Position numbers and translations under genes: made by a program | From: Aquabacterium sp. OR-4 | GTDB taxonomy: Bacteria > Pseudomonadota > Gammaproteobacteria > Burkholderiales > Burkholderiaceae_C | Direction: 5' to 3' | Assembly: GCF_025290835.2 (NCBI RefSeq) | Contig: NZ_JAOCQD020000003.1 | Span: 186,001 to 250,000 of the forward strand | DNA length: 64,000 nucleotides | The notes under the pieces: generated by a model | Told to the model about the DNA's origin: nothing | What the model saw: only the letters and a program-made list of their open reading frames with translations | Databases searched by the model: none | Shown here: positions 44,893-53,129 of the stretch, piece by piece | Layout: each line of letters starts with the position of its first letter | How positions within the stretch are numbered: position 1 is the stretch's first letter

Positions 44893-45912
44893 GTGATCGG
44901 GCGCCTGGCCGCCACGGCGCGCTTTGCGGCCGTGGTGGCCCTCACCTACCTGGGCCTGCTGGCCGCCACCTTCTTCATCGGCCGCGTGATGCCGATCGAC
45001 CCGGTGATCGCCATCGTGGGCGACCGCGCGCCCGAGCATGTGGTGCAGCGTGTGCGCGCTGAGCTGGGCCTGGACCGGCCGCTGACCACGCAGTTCGCCA
45101 TCTACGTGCGCAAGGCACTCAGCGGCGATCTGGGCACCAGCGTGCTCACCGCCCGCCCGGTGGCCGAGGACATCCGCAAGACCTTTCCGGCCACGCTCGA
45201 GCTGGCCACCTGCGGCATCCTGATCGGTGCCGGCCTGGGCGTTCCGCTGGGGGTGTGGGCCGCCGTGCGCCGTGGCGGCTGGGCCGACCAGGCCGTGCGC
45301 GTGATGGCGCTGGTGGGCTACTCGGTGCCCATCTTCTGGCTGGGGCTGATGGCGCTGCTGGTGTTCTACGCCAAGCTGGGCTGGGTGGGCGGCCCGGGCC
45401 GCATCGACGTGGCCTACGAGTTCAGCGTGCCCACGGTCAGCGGCCTGCTGCTGGTGGATGCGGCGCTGGCCGGCGAGTGGGAGGCCTTTGGCAATGCGCT
45501 GGGCCACCTGGTGCTGCCGGCCTCGCTGCTGGGCTACTTCTCGCTGGCCTACATTGCGCGCATGACGCGCAGCTTCATGCTGCACGAGCTGGCGCAGGAG
45601 TACATCGTGGCTGCCCGCGCCAAGGGCCTGAGCGAGGCGCGCATCATCTGGCGCCATGCGCTGCGCAATGCCATGGTGCCGCTGGTGACGGTGATCGCGC
45701 TCAGCTACGCCGGCCTGCTGGAAGGCTCGGTGCTGACCGAGACCGTGTTCGCCTGGCCCGGCCTGGGCCAGTACCTCACCAACAGCCTGCAGAACGCCGA
45801 CATGAACGCCGTGCTGGGCGCCACGCTGGTGGTGGGCACGGTGTTCATCGCGCTGAACCTGCTGAGCGATCTGCTGTACCGCGTGCTCGACCCGAGAACG
45901 CGCGCCCGATGA
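44893..45912 (+). CDS. Peptide ABC transporter permease, DppB-like
   Basis: 339 residues from GTG 44893, directly abutting the stop of the binding-protein gene. Six helices; RVRAELGLDRPLTTQFAIYV in the first periplasmic loop and the EAA loop YIVAARAKGLSEARIIWRHALRNAMVPLVT are diagnostic of DppB/OppB. LLEGSVLTETVFAWPGLGQYL is also typical. An insert near 172-200 (VDVAYEFSVPTVSG type) is usual in this branch. It pairs with the next permease, with a 4-bp overlap. Confidence 0.93.
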   Translation: MIGRLAATARFAAVVALTYLGLLAATFFIGRVMPIDPVIAIVGDRAPEHVVQRVRAELGLDRPLTTQFAIYVRKALSGDLGTSVLTARPVAEDIRKTFPATLELATCGILIGAGLGVPLGVWAAVRRGGWADQAVRVMALVGYSVPIFWLGLMALLVFYAKLGWVGGPGRIDVAYEFSVPTVSGLLLVDAALAGEWEAFGNALGHLVLPASLLGYFSLAYIARMTRSFMLHELAQEYIVAARAKGLSEARIIWRHALRNAMVPLVTVIALSYAGLLEGSVLTETVFAWPGLGQYLTNSLQNADMNAVLGATLVVGTVFIALNLLSDLLYRVLDPRTRAR

Positions 45913-46823
45913 GCCGCAGCGCCTCACCCCGCCTGCACACCTGGCTGCTGAGCGAGCACCCCGCCTCGCGCCGCCAGGCCGCGCTCGGCCGCGCCTATGT
46001 GGCCTGGCGCGGCTTTGCGCGCAACCGGCTGGCGCTGCTGGGCCTGGCCATCGTGATCGGGCTGGTGCTGCTGGCGGCGCTGGCGCCCTGGCTGGCCAGC
46101 CACTCGGCCACCGCGGGCGAGCTCACCCAGCGCCTGCAGGCCCCCAATGCCACGCACTGGCTGGGCACCGACGACCAGGGCCGCGACATTGCCGCGCGGC
46201 TGCTGCACGGCGCGCGCATCACGCTGGCCGTGGTGAGCCTGGTGGCGGTGCTGGCCGCGCCCATCGGCCTGCTGGTGGGCACGGTGGCGGGCTATGCCGG
46301 CGGCTGGGTGGATGCGGTGCTGATGCGCGTCACAGACATCTTTCTGTCGTTTCCCAAGCTGATCCTGGCGCTGGCCTTTGTGGCCGCGCTGGGGCCGGGC
46401 ATCGGCAATGCCATCCTGGCGATCAGCATCGTGTCTTGGCCGGCCTATGCCCGCATCGCCCGGGCCGAGACCCTGGTGGTGGCGCAGAGTGACTACATCG
46501 CCGCTGTGCGCCTGCTGGGCGCCAGCCCCGCGCGCGTGGTGCTGCGCCACATCGTGCCGCTGTGCCTGCCGAGTGTGATCGTGCGCGTGACGCTGGACAT
46601 GGCCGGCGTGATCCTCACCGCCGCGGGCCTGGGCTTTCTGGGCCTGGGCGCGCAGCCGCCGCAGCCCGAGTGGGGCGCGATGATCGCCACCGGCCGGCAG
46701 TTTGTGCTCGACCAGTGGTGGGTGGCGGCCGCCCCCGGCGCGGCGATCTTCATCGTGAGCCTGGGGTTCAACCTGCTGGGCGATGGGCTGCGCGATGCGC
46801 TCGACCCCAAGGGTGATCAATGA
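45909..46823 (+). CDS. Peptide ABC transporter permease, DppC-like
   Basis: 304 residues from ATG 45909, overlapping the previous stop. An N-terminal cytoplasmic arm (RRAYVAWRGFARNRLALLGL type) precedes six helices. NATHWLGTDDQGRDIAARLLHGARITL and the EAA loop YIAAVRLLGASPARVVLRHIVPLCLP are DppC/OppC signatures. Forms the heterodimeric channel with the DppB-like protein. The gene overlaps the downstream ATPase gene by 4 bp. Confidence 0.94.
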   Translation: MSRSASPRLHTWLLSEHPASRRQAALGRAYVAWRGFARNRLALLGLAIVIGLVLLAALAPWLASHSATAGELTQRLQAPNATHWLGTDDQGRDIAARLLHGARITLAVVSLVAVLAAPIGLLVGTVAGYAGGWVDAVLMRVTDIFLSFPKLILALAFVAALGPGIGNAILAISIVSWPAYARIARAETLVVAQSDYIAAVRLLGASPARVVLRHIVPLCLPSVIVRVTLDMAGVILTAAGLGFLGLGAQPPQPEWGAMIATGRQFVLDQWWVAAAPGAAIFIVSLGFNLLGDGLRDALDPKGDQ

Positions 46824-47677
46824 GCACGCATGAACCGCTGCTGACCGTGCACAACCTGCGCGTGGCCTACTCGCAGCGCCAGGGTGCCGATCCGGGTCTT
46901 CGCGAGGTGGTGCGCGGCGTGAGCTTCTCGCTCGGCCGCGAGCGGCTGGGCATCGTGGGCGAATCGGGCTCGGGCAAGAGCCAGACCGGCCGCGCCATCC
47001 TGGGCCTCACCGCGCCCGGCGGCCAGGTGACGGCCGATGCTTTGCGCTTTGACGGCATCGACCTGCTCAGCTGCCCGCCGGCACAGCGCCGCGCGCTGCG
47101 GGGCGGGCGCATCGCCATGGTGCTGCAAGACCCCAAGTTCAGCCTGAACCCGGTGATGACCCTGGGCGCGCAGATCACCGAAACCCTGCGTGCCCACCAG
47201 CCCACGGTGGGCCGCAGCGAGGCCCAGCGCCGCATGCTGGCCGCGCTGGAGGCCGTGCGCATCGACGACCCCGCGCGCGTGGCCGGCCTGTATCCGCACG
47301 AGGTGTCGGGCGGCATGGGCCAGCGCGCCATGATCGCCATGATGCTGATCGCCGGGCCCGAGCTGCTGATCGCCGACGAGCCCACCTCGGCGCTCGATGT
47401 CACGGTGCAGCTCGAGGTGCTGGGCATCCTGGACGGCCTGGTGCGCGAGCGCGGCATGGGCCTGGTGTTCATCTCGCATGACCTGCGCCTGGTGAGCAGC
47501 TTTTGCGACCGCGTTTTGGTGATGTATGCCGGCCGCGTGGTGGAGACGCTGGACAGCGGCCGCCTGCACGAGGCCACCCACCCCTACACCCAGGGCCTGC
47601 TGAACTGCCTGCCGCAGATCGATGCGCCACGGCATCCGCTGCCCGTCTTGGACCGCAAACCCGAATGGCTGGCATGA
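46820..47677 (+). CDS. Peptide ABC transporter ATP-binding protein, DppD-like
   Basis: 285 residues. Walker A GESGSGKSQTG, Q-loop MVLQDPKFSLNPVM, signature VSGGMGQRAMIAMM, Walker B LLIADEPTSALDVTVQ, and switch His in LVFISHDLRLV. The C-terminus ends soon after HPYTQGLLNCLPQI. It lacks the Cys-rich oligopeptide C-terminal region found in longer DppD/OppD proteins (about 325 residues). It overlaps both neighbours by 4 bp. Confidence 0.93.
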   Translation: MSTHEPLLTVHNLRVAYSQRQGADPGLREVVRGVSFSLGRERLGIVGESGSGKSQTGRAILGLTAPGGQVTADALRFDGIDLLSCPPAQRRALRGGRIAMVLQDPKFSLNPVMTLGAQITETLRAHQPTVGRSEAQRRMLAALEAVRIDDPARVAGLYPHEVSGGMGQRAMIAMMLIAGPELLIADEPTSALDVTVQLEVLGILDGLVRERGMGLVFISHDLRLVSSFCDRVLVMYAGRVVETLDSGRLHEATHPYTQGLLNCLPQIDAPRHPLPVLDRKPEWLA

Positions 47678-48489
47678 GCGACACCCCCGCCGCCATCGGC
47701 CTGAGCGTTCAGGGCCTGACCGTGCGCTACGGCGCCTTCACCGCGCTGAGCGAGGTGGGCTTCACGCTGGCCCCCGGCGAAGCCCTGGGCCTGGTGGGCG
47801 GCAGCGGCTCGGGCAAGAGCACGGTGCTGCGCGCCATCTGCGGCCTGGCCCCGCGCAGCGCCGGGCAGGTGCAACTGCAGGCCGACGGGCCGGCCGGCGC
47901 CGCGCTGCCGGCGCCGGGCAGCCTGGCCTTTCGCCGCTGCGTGCAGATGGTGTTTCAAGATCCGTTCGGCTCGCTCCACCCGCGCCAGACGGTGGACCGG
48001 CAACTGGCCGAGCCGCTGGCCATCCACCGCGTGCCCGATGCCGAGGCGCGCATCGCCCGTGCGCTGGACGAGGTGGGCCTGGGCGAGGCCAGTGGTGGCG
48101 GCTTTCGCTTTCGCTACCCGCACCAGCTCTCGGGCGGCCAGCGCCAGCGCGTGGCGATTGCCCGCGCGCTGATCCTCGAGCCGCGCGTGCTGCTGCTGGA
48201 CGAACCCACCTCGGCGCTGGATGCCTCGGTGCAGGCCGAGGTGCTGAACCTGCTGGACAGCCTGCGCCAGCGCCGCGGCCTGAGCTACCTGATGGTGAGC
48301 CACGACCTGGCCGTGGTGACCCATTTGTGCCAGCGCCTGCTGGTGATGGAGCGCGGCCGCATCGTCGAACAACTGACCGCGCAAGACCTGGCCGCCCGCC
48401 GCGTGAGCGCCCCGGCCACGCAGGCGCTGCTGGCGGCGGCGCAGGGCTTTGTGCGCAAGCCGGCCGCCGCAGAAGAGCAGGGCGCATGA
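47674..48489 (+). CDS. Peptide ABC transporter ATP-binding protein, DppF-like
   Basis: 271 residues. Walker A GGSGSGKSTVL, Q-loop MVFQDPFGSLHPRQTV (a DppF hallmark), signature LSGGQRQRVAIARAL, Walker B VLLLDEPTSALDASVQ, and LMVSHDLAVV. Like its partner it is shorter than usual, with no C-terminal Cys-rich region. Its stop overlaps the start of the PBP4 gene by 4 bp, which binds transport and carboxypeptidase expression together. Confidence 0.93.
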   Translation: MSDTPAAIGLSVQGLTVRYGAFTALSEVGFTLAPGEALGLVGGSGSGKSTVLRAICGLAPRSAGQVQLQADGPAGAALPAPGSLAFRRCVQMVFQDPFGSLHPRQTVDRQLAEPLAIHRVPDAEARIARALDEVGLGEASGGGFRFRYPHQLSGGQRQRVAIARALILEPRVLLLDEPTSALDASVQAEVLNLLDSLRQRRGLSYLMVSHDLAVVTHLCQRLLVMERGRIVEQLTAQDLAARRVSAPATQALLAAAQGFVRKPAAAEEQGA

Positions 48490-50132
48490 GCGAGCTCACC
48501 ATTGCCCCCGCCTTGGCCCAGCCCATCGTCACACGCCCCATGCCCCAACGCCATCGCACGCTCAGCCTGTCCGCTATCACCTCGCTGGCCATCGCCCTGG
48601 TGCTGGCGCTCTCAGGCTGCGCCACGCCGCAGCGCACCACGCTCACCCAGCTGCCGCCGCCGGTGCTGGCCGCGCTGGCCGAGGCCGGCCTGCCGGCCGA
48701 CAGCCTCTCGGTGCTGGTGGTGCCCGCCCCCTGGCCCGGCCAGAAGATCGACCGCGCCACCCTCGGCCCGCCGCTGCTGAGCGTCAACGCCGACCGGCTG
48801 ATGCAGCCCGGCTCGGCCATGAAGCTGATCACCAGCATCGTGGCGCTGGACGTGCTGGGCCCCGAGCACCGCGGCTTCACCGAGCTGCGCTCGGCCGCAC
48901 CCCAGCAGGGCGAGGTGCTGCAAGGCGACCTGGTGCTGCGCGGCGGTGCCGACCCCGAGCTGGGCCTGCCCGAGCTGTGGCAACTGCTTTCGGCCTTGCG
49001 CTGGGGCACCAACGGCCCAAATGGCCAAGTGAGCGGCGTGCGCGAGATCGCCGGCGACATCGTGCTCGACCGCACCCTGTTCAACCCGCCGCGCCCCGAC
49101 ATCGGCCTGCCGCCCTTCGACGAGACACCCGAGTTCGCCTACAACGTCATCCCCGACGCGCTGAACCTCAACGGCAGCCTGGCCGGCCTGGTGATCGAGG
49201 CCGGCAGCGGCCCCCAGGCCACCGTGGCGGCCCGGCTCAACCCCCCGCTGCCCGGCATCACGCTCGACACCACTCAGCTGCACCCCATCGACGCCCCCTG
49301 CCGCGAATGGGACGAACACGGCTGGCGCACACCCGAGGCCACGCCACAGCCCGACGGCAGCGTGCGCGTGCGCCTGCAAGGCGGCTTTCCCCGCGGCTGC
49401 GCCGTGACGCCGCAACTGCAGCTGATGGAACGCAACCGCCTGGCCGAAGCGCAGCTGCGCCTGGTGTGGGAAAGCCTGGGCGGCACCTGGCGCGGCCGCG
49501 TGCGCGAAGGCACGGCGCAAGACGCCGCCGCATCGCAATCGCCCCAGGCCCGCCTGATCTTCCGCCGCGTGGCTCACCCCTGGGGCGAACTGCTGCGCAC
49601 GATGAACAAACGCAGCGACAACGCCTTTGCGCGGCTGCTGTACCTGTCACTCGGCCTGCCCCGGCCGGGCGATGCGCCAGTTGCGGCCGGTGATGCCCCC
49701 ATCGCCACCGCAGAGCGTGCTGATCAGCGCGTGCGGGCCTGGTTCAAGGATCAGGGCATCGACGCCACCGGCCTGGTGATGGACAACGGTTCGGGCCTCA
49801 GCCGCAGCGAGCGCATCAGCGCCACGCAGATGGCCCAGGCGCTGCAGGTGGCGCTGTCAGGCCGCCGCGCGAATGAACTGCTGATGAGCCTGCCGGTGGC
49901 GGGGGAGGACGGGACGATGCGGCGGCGCTTGACCGACAGCCCGGCCAAGGGGGTGGCGCGGTTGAAGACGGGGACGTTGAGGAATGTGGTGGCGTTGGCG
50001 GGGGTGGTACCGGATAAAGTTGGGAATTACTGGGTTCTGATGGGAGTAATCAATCAAGCCGAGGCAGGACATGGCAGACAAGTACTCGACGCGGTGATCA
50101 ACTGGGTCGTGCATCACCAACCACCTGGCTAA
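48486..50132 (+). CDS. dacB: D-alanyl-D-alanine carboxypeptidase/endopeptidase, PBP4 family
   Basis: 548 residues from ATG 48486; ATG 48540 is an alternative. Class C low-mass penicillin-binding protein that removes terminal D-Ala and cuts 4-3 cross-links in the periplasm. The three active-site motifs are intact: SAMK (Ser110-Lys113), SDN (377-379) and KTG (494-496). A lipobox LSGC (Cys45) suggests a lipoprotein, unlike E. coli DacB. Its release of murein peptides fits a role upstream of the transporter in the same operon. The last 70 or so bases of the gene (from about 50013) are clearly less GC-rich than the rest, at the edge of the AT-rich island. Confidence 0.92.
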   Translation: MSELTIAPALAQPIVTRPMPQRHRTLSLSAITSLAIALVLALSGCATPQRTTLTQLPPPVLAALAEAGLPADSLSVLVVPAPWPGQKIDRATLGPPLLSVNADRLMQPGSAMKLITSIVALDVLGPEHRGFTELRSAAPQQGEVLQGDLVLRGGADPELGLPELWQLLSALRWGTNGPNGQVSGVREIAGDIVLDRTLFNPPRPDIGLPPFDETPEFAYNVIPDALNLNGSLAGLVIEAGSGPQATVAARLNPPLPGITLDTTQLHPIDAPCREWDEHGWRTPEATPQPDGSVRVRLQGGFPRGCAVTPQLQLMERNRLAEAQLRLVWESLGGTWRGRVREGTAQDAAASQSPQARLIFRRVAHPWGELLRTMNKRSDNAFARLLYLSLGLPRPGDAPVAAGDAPIATAERADQRVRAWFKDQGIDATGLVMDNGSGLSRSERISATQMAQALQVALSGRRANELLMSLPVAGEDGTMRRRLTDSPAKGVARLKTGTLRNVVALAGVVPDKVGNYWVLMGVINQAEAGHGRQVLDAVINWVVHHQPPG

Positions 50133-50295
50133 TGTGACATCTGGATCAGTCCCAAGCCCTCTCGAACTGCTGTTGCAAGATTGCCCAGTCTGCTCGATAA
50201 GCAAGCCGATTGATCGCGCTCGACTTAACGTGACTTGACCGGTATTCGAAGAATGCGATTTTTGGCTTTGAGAACTCTTCGTTCGCGATTCGTCA

Positions 50296-50308
50296 AACTA
50301 AATTAGTT
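50296..50308. promoter_or_regulatory. 13-bp palindrome upstream of the P-loop ATPase gene
   Basis: AACTAAATTAGTT is a perfect inverted repeat around one central A, 35 bp before the ATG and inside the AT-rich leader. It may be an operator for a repressor. No regulator gene lies beside it. A TTGACC at 50235-50240 could be a -35 box, but no good -10 is found at the right distance. Confidence 0.35.
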
Positions 50309-50342
50309 CTTGAAATTCTTAAATTAACCCGAAAGGAAGCCA

Positions 50343-51815
50343 ATGAGTGACGCCTTAAGCATAACATTCGGAGACCGAGTCGCCGAAAACGAATCCCAAG
50401 ACCTATCTGCCTACTTTATTAAGACAGAACACTGGGAAAAGGTTAGATCCGGTAAGGCTGACATAATTTTCGGTGCAAAGGGTGCGGGGAAGAGTGCACT
50501 CTATACACTCTTATTCAAAGAATCGGATCTATTGAGGCAGGAAGGAACGACGCTAATTTCCGCCGAAAAGCCTGTGGGCCAAACGGTCTTCTCGGAGATC
50601 AAGAATTCGCCGCCAACCACAGAGGTTGAGTTCGTCACCCTTTGGAAAATATACATCTGCCAGCTAATAATACAACAGCTACAGGAGACCGAAAATTGCG
50701 CAGGCAAAGCAGCAGACGTAAAAAATAAATTAGTGGAAGCGGGCCTAATTCAAGAAAAAAACACCCTGAAGAGGCTCGTTAATTCCGCAATGGCGTTTGC
50801 TCGTCGCATTATTAACGTTGAATCCTTTGAGGGCGGCGCAGCACCGGATGGATCACTCGTAACAGGAAAAATCACGTTTCGGACACCAACCGCAGAGAAT
50901 CACAGACTTGGATATGTTTCGGTCGACGAGCTTCTTGAAATCCTCAATGAATACCTGACTGACAGAGGATTGAGATATTGGGTGCTCTTTGACCGACTGG
51001 ATGTGGCCTTTGACCAAGACGCCGGATTAGAGAAAAATGCGCTCCGTGCGTTGTTTAAGACGTATCGCGACATCGAGGATCTGGAAGCGATATCGCTAAA
51101 GATATTTCTTCGAGACGATATTTGGAAGCGAATTACTGACGAAGGATTTCGCGAATCCAGCCACATAACCAGAACAACAACAATAGACTGGTCACCCCAA
51201 AGTCTCTTGAACTTAATTATCCTACGCGCAATCAAAAATCCAGATATAACCAGGGAATACTCGGTTAACCCTGATGTTGTTGAACGTAGCCACGCCGAAC
51301 AACGATCACTGTATTACAAAATATTCCCAGAACAAGTTGATATTGGCGAGAAGCAATCTGATACGTTTGACTGGATATTAAACCGTGTTCGGGACGGGCT
51401 TGCCAATGCAGCGCCGCGAGAGGTTATACATTTTCACAACGAAATCATTGTTTGCGAGAAGGAGTTAATGTCCATTGGTGCGCGAAAGGTTGAATCGCCC
51501 AATCTCTTCAGCCGCTCATCAATTAAAAGCGCGACGCTTGAAGTCTCGAGGGTAAAGGCGGAGCAGAATCTTTTCGCAGAGAACCCGCATCTAAAGCCAT
51601 TTATTCAAGGGCTAGATGGCAACAAAGCCGAACAAAGTCTCGAAACACTCGCTGGTCTTTGGGGAAAGAGTCTGGATGAAACTAAGAGGATCGCTGCCGA
51701 GCTGGTAGTCGTAGGTTTTTTTGAGCAGCGCGCCGCTCGAGACGAGGGTATTTTTAAAATCCCCTTTATATATCGACCTTACCTACGAGTCACACAAGGA
51801 AAGGCGTTTTCATAA
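50343..51815 (+). CDS. P-loop ATPase on an AT-rich island, Sll1717-like; candidate defence gene
   Basis: 490 residues; AAAGGAAG at 50332-50339 is a good ribosome binding site. Walker A is GAKGAGKSALY (44-54); Walker B is YWVLFDRLD (212-220) with two Asp. KIFLRDDIWKRI (253-264) holds an Arg at a likely sensor position, followed by TTTIDWSPQSLLNLIILRAI (278-297). These features recall KAP/STAND-like or 'Sll1717-family' P-loop ATPases; the family name is from memory of similar motifs, not from a search. The C-terminal part (about 420-482) looks like a winged helix. No membrane segment or nuclease motif is seen. Codon use is AT-rich, very unlike the neighbours, so the gene was acquired by transfer. 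Confidence 0.75.
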   Translation: MSDALSITFGDRVAENESQDLSAYFIKTEHWEKVRSGKADIIFGAKGAGKSALYTLLFKESDLLRQEGTTLISAEKPVGQTVFSEIKNSPPTTEVEFVTLWKIYICQLIIQQLQETENCAGKAADVKNKLVEAGLIQEKNTLKRLVNSAMAFARRIINVESFEGGAAPDGSLVTGKITFRTPTAENHRLGYVSVDELLEILNEYLTDRGLRYWVLFDRLDVAFDQDAGLEKNALRALFKTYRDIEDLEAISLKIFLRDDIWKRITDEGFRESSHITRTTTIDWSPQSLLNLIILRAIKNPDITREYSVNPDVVERSHAEQRSLYYKIFPEQVDIGEKQSDTFDWILNRVRDGLANAAPREVIHFHNEIIVCEKELMSIGARKVESPNLFSRSSIKSATLEVSRVKAEQNLFAENPHLKPFIQGLDGNKAEQSLETLAGLWGKSLDETKRIAAELVVVGFFEQRAARDEGIFKIPFIYRPYLRVTQGKAFS

Positions 51816-52137
51816 TTTGATGGCGATGAATATTTTGAATATAGAAAATCATTGGGTGCACGCTCATCCAAATCGGCAGAGTCGATTGATTCTCGCTGCA
51901 TCCGGGAAAGTTAGGCCCAAGACCGTCTAACGAGGCAGTAGCTCCCCGGCAGTTCGGATTACTGCACATGTTCACTTGAAGGCTGCGCGGAACTCAATTG
52001 GACAAGTTAAATTACTGTGCGCCGTCATCAGTGCTCATAGCTATCGTCCGACCTGATTCGTCACCAAGCTCAGCCAGACTCATCCAATGAGCTACTGGCC
52101 CCGTAGGCTGTACCTCATTCACAGGAGGGCCAGCGCG
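51816..52137. other. 322-bp gene-free stretch between the ATPase gene and the transposase gene
   Basis: AT-rich at first, then mixed. It holds a short inverted repeat (GTTAGGC at 51910-51916 and GTCTAAC at 51925-51931), no T-run and no coding frame of good quality. The left inverted repeat of the IS element begins at 52043. The small open frames here are not supported by a ribosome binding site. Confidence 0.6.
52043..52063 (+). repeat. Left terminal inverted repeat of the IS1595-family element
   Basis: ATCGTCCGACCTGATTCGTC followed by A; 18 of 21 bases pair with the right repeat. Lies 75 bp upstream of the transposase start. Confidence 0.7.
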
Positions 52138-53091
52138 ATGCCGATGAACCGAGTCCAGTTCCAGCCTGGCGTGTCGATGGCCGAGTTCTTCTCGCGCTAC
52201 GGCACCGAGGCGCAGTGCGCCGAGACGGTTAAGGCGATGCGCTGGCCTCAGGGCTTTCGCTACCCGCGCTGTTCGTCGGCCGAGCACTACGTCGTCGGCC
52301 ATGGCGCTCGCAAGTTGTTTCAGTGCCAAGCCTGCCGCCACCAGACTTCTCTGACCGCAGGCACGGTCATGGACAGCACCAAGCTGCCGCTGACGACCTG
52401 GTTTATGGCCATCTTCCTGCTCAGCCAGGACAAGACCGGGCTGTCGGCACTCGCGCTCATGCGTCCTCTGGGCACCAGCTACCGTACTGCCTGGCTGATC
52501 CACCAGAAGCTGATGAAAACCATGGCATTGCGCGACAGCGAACAGCCGCTCACGGGCTCGGTGCAGGTCGACGACGCCTACCTGGGTGGCGAGCGCGCCG
52601 GGGTTGGTGGTCGTGGTTCGCCCAACAAGGTACCCATCGTCGCTGCCGTCTCCACCAATGACCTTGGCTATCCACTGCGAGTCAAGCTCAATGCGGTGGC
52701 GGCATTTACGAACGAGGCCATCACTGCCTGGGCGCGCACGAATCTGACGCCGGGCTGTGACGTGCGCAGCGACGGCCTGTCGTGCTTTGTTGGCGTGATC
52801 GACGCTGGCTGTGCGCACTCGTACGTCGTGGTCGGCCGCCGCCTGCCGCGCGAGCTGCCCCAATTCAAGTGGGTCAACACCGTGCTGGGCAATCTCAAGA
52901 CCCTGATCAACGGCGCGCACAAGCACTTCAAGTTCGGCAAGTACGCCAGCCAATGCCTGGGAGCCTTCGCCTACCGGTTCAACCGGCGCTTCGATCTGCG
53001 CACACTGCTCACCGACCTGATCGGCCACGCAGCAACCAACTCGCCAACCCGCGAGCGGCAGATCAGGGGCGGGGCTGAGGTTCATGACTAA
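52138..53091 (+). CDS. IS1595-family transposase (ISXO2-like)
   Basis: 317 residues from ATG 52138, which has AGGAGG at 52123-52128; an ATG at 52087 is in frame but has no such site. N-terminal zinc-ribbon region, then KLPLTTWFMAIFLLSQDKTGLSALAL, and the DDE-type ISXO2 core (VQVDDAYLGGERAGVGGRG; RSDGLSCFVGV; KWVNTVLGNLKTLINGAHKHF). The ribbon normally starts CPxCG; here it reads YPRCSSAEH, so the first zinc ligand is Tyr, while the second pair (FQCQACRHQT) is intact. This might impair DNA binding. Base composition is intermediate between the island and the host. Confidence 0.92.
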   Translation: MPMNRVQFQPGVSMAEFFSRYGTEAQCAETVKAMRWPQGFRYPRCSSAEHYVVGHGARKLFQCQACRHQTSLTAGTVMDSTKLPLTTWFMAIFLLSQDKTGLSALALMRPLGTSYRTAWLIHQKLMKTMALRDSEQPLTGSVQVDDAYLGGERAGVGGRGSPNKVPIVAAVSTNDLGYPLRVKLNAVAAFTNEAITAWARTNLTPGCDVRSDGLSCFVGVIDAGCAHSYVVVGRRLPRELPQFKWVNTVLGNLKTLINGAHKHFKFGKYASQCLGAFAYRFNRRFDLRTLLTDLIGHAATNSPTRERQIRGGAEVHD

Positions 53092-53105
53092 TCAGGTCGT
53101 CCGAT
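53085..53105 (-). repeat. Right terminal inverted repeat of the IS1595-family element
   Basis: TGACTAATCAGGTCGTCCGA followed by T; the reverse complement aligns with the left repeat at 18 of 21 bases. The transposase TAA stop lies inside it. Confidence 0.7.
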
Positions 53106-53129
53106 GGACGCGATATAGATTTATGACGC

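Larger units (their letters stand above)
52043..53105 (+). mobile_element. IS1595-family insertion sequence
   Basis: About 1.06 kb. Two 21-bp terminal inverted repeats (52043-52063 and 53085-53105) match at 18 of 21 positions and share the word GACCTGATT. They frame a single ISXO2-like transposase gene whose stop codon falls inside the right repeat. No flanking target-site duplication could be recognised, so the outer limits may be a few bases off or the ends may have decayed. It lies at the right border of the AT-rich island. Confidence 0.75.

Noticed and set aside
51910..52014. Integron attC-like words (GTTAGGC, GTCTAAC and later GTTAAAT)
   Set aside because: The core words are present but in the wrong order for a cassette boundary, and the inner arms are not complementary, so no attC fold results. 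No integrase gene is nearby.
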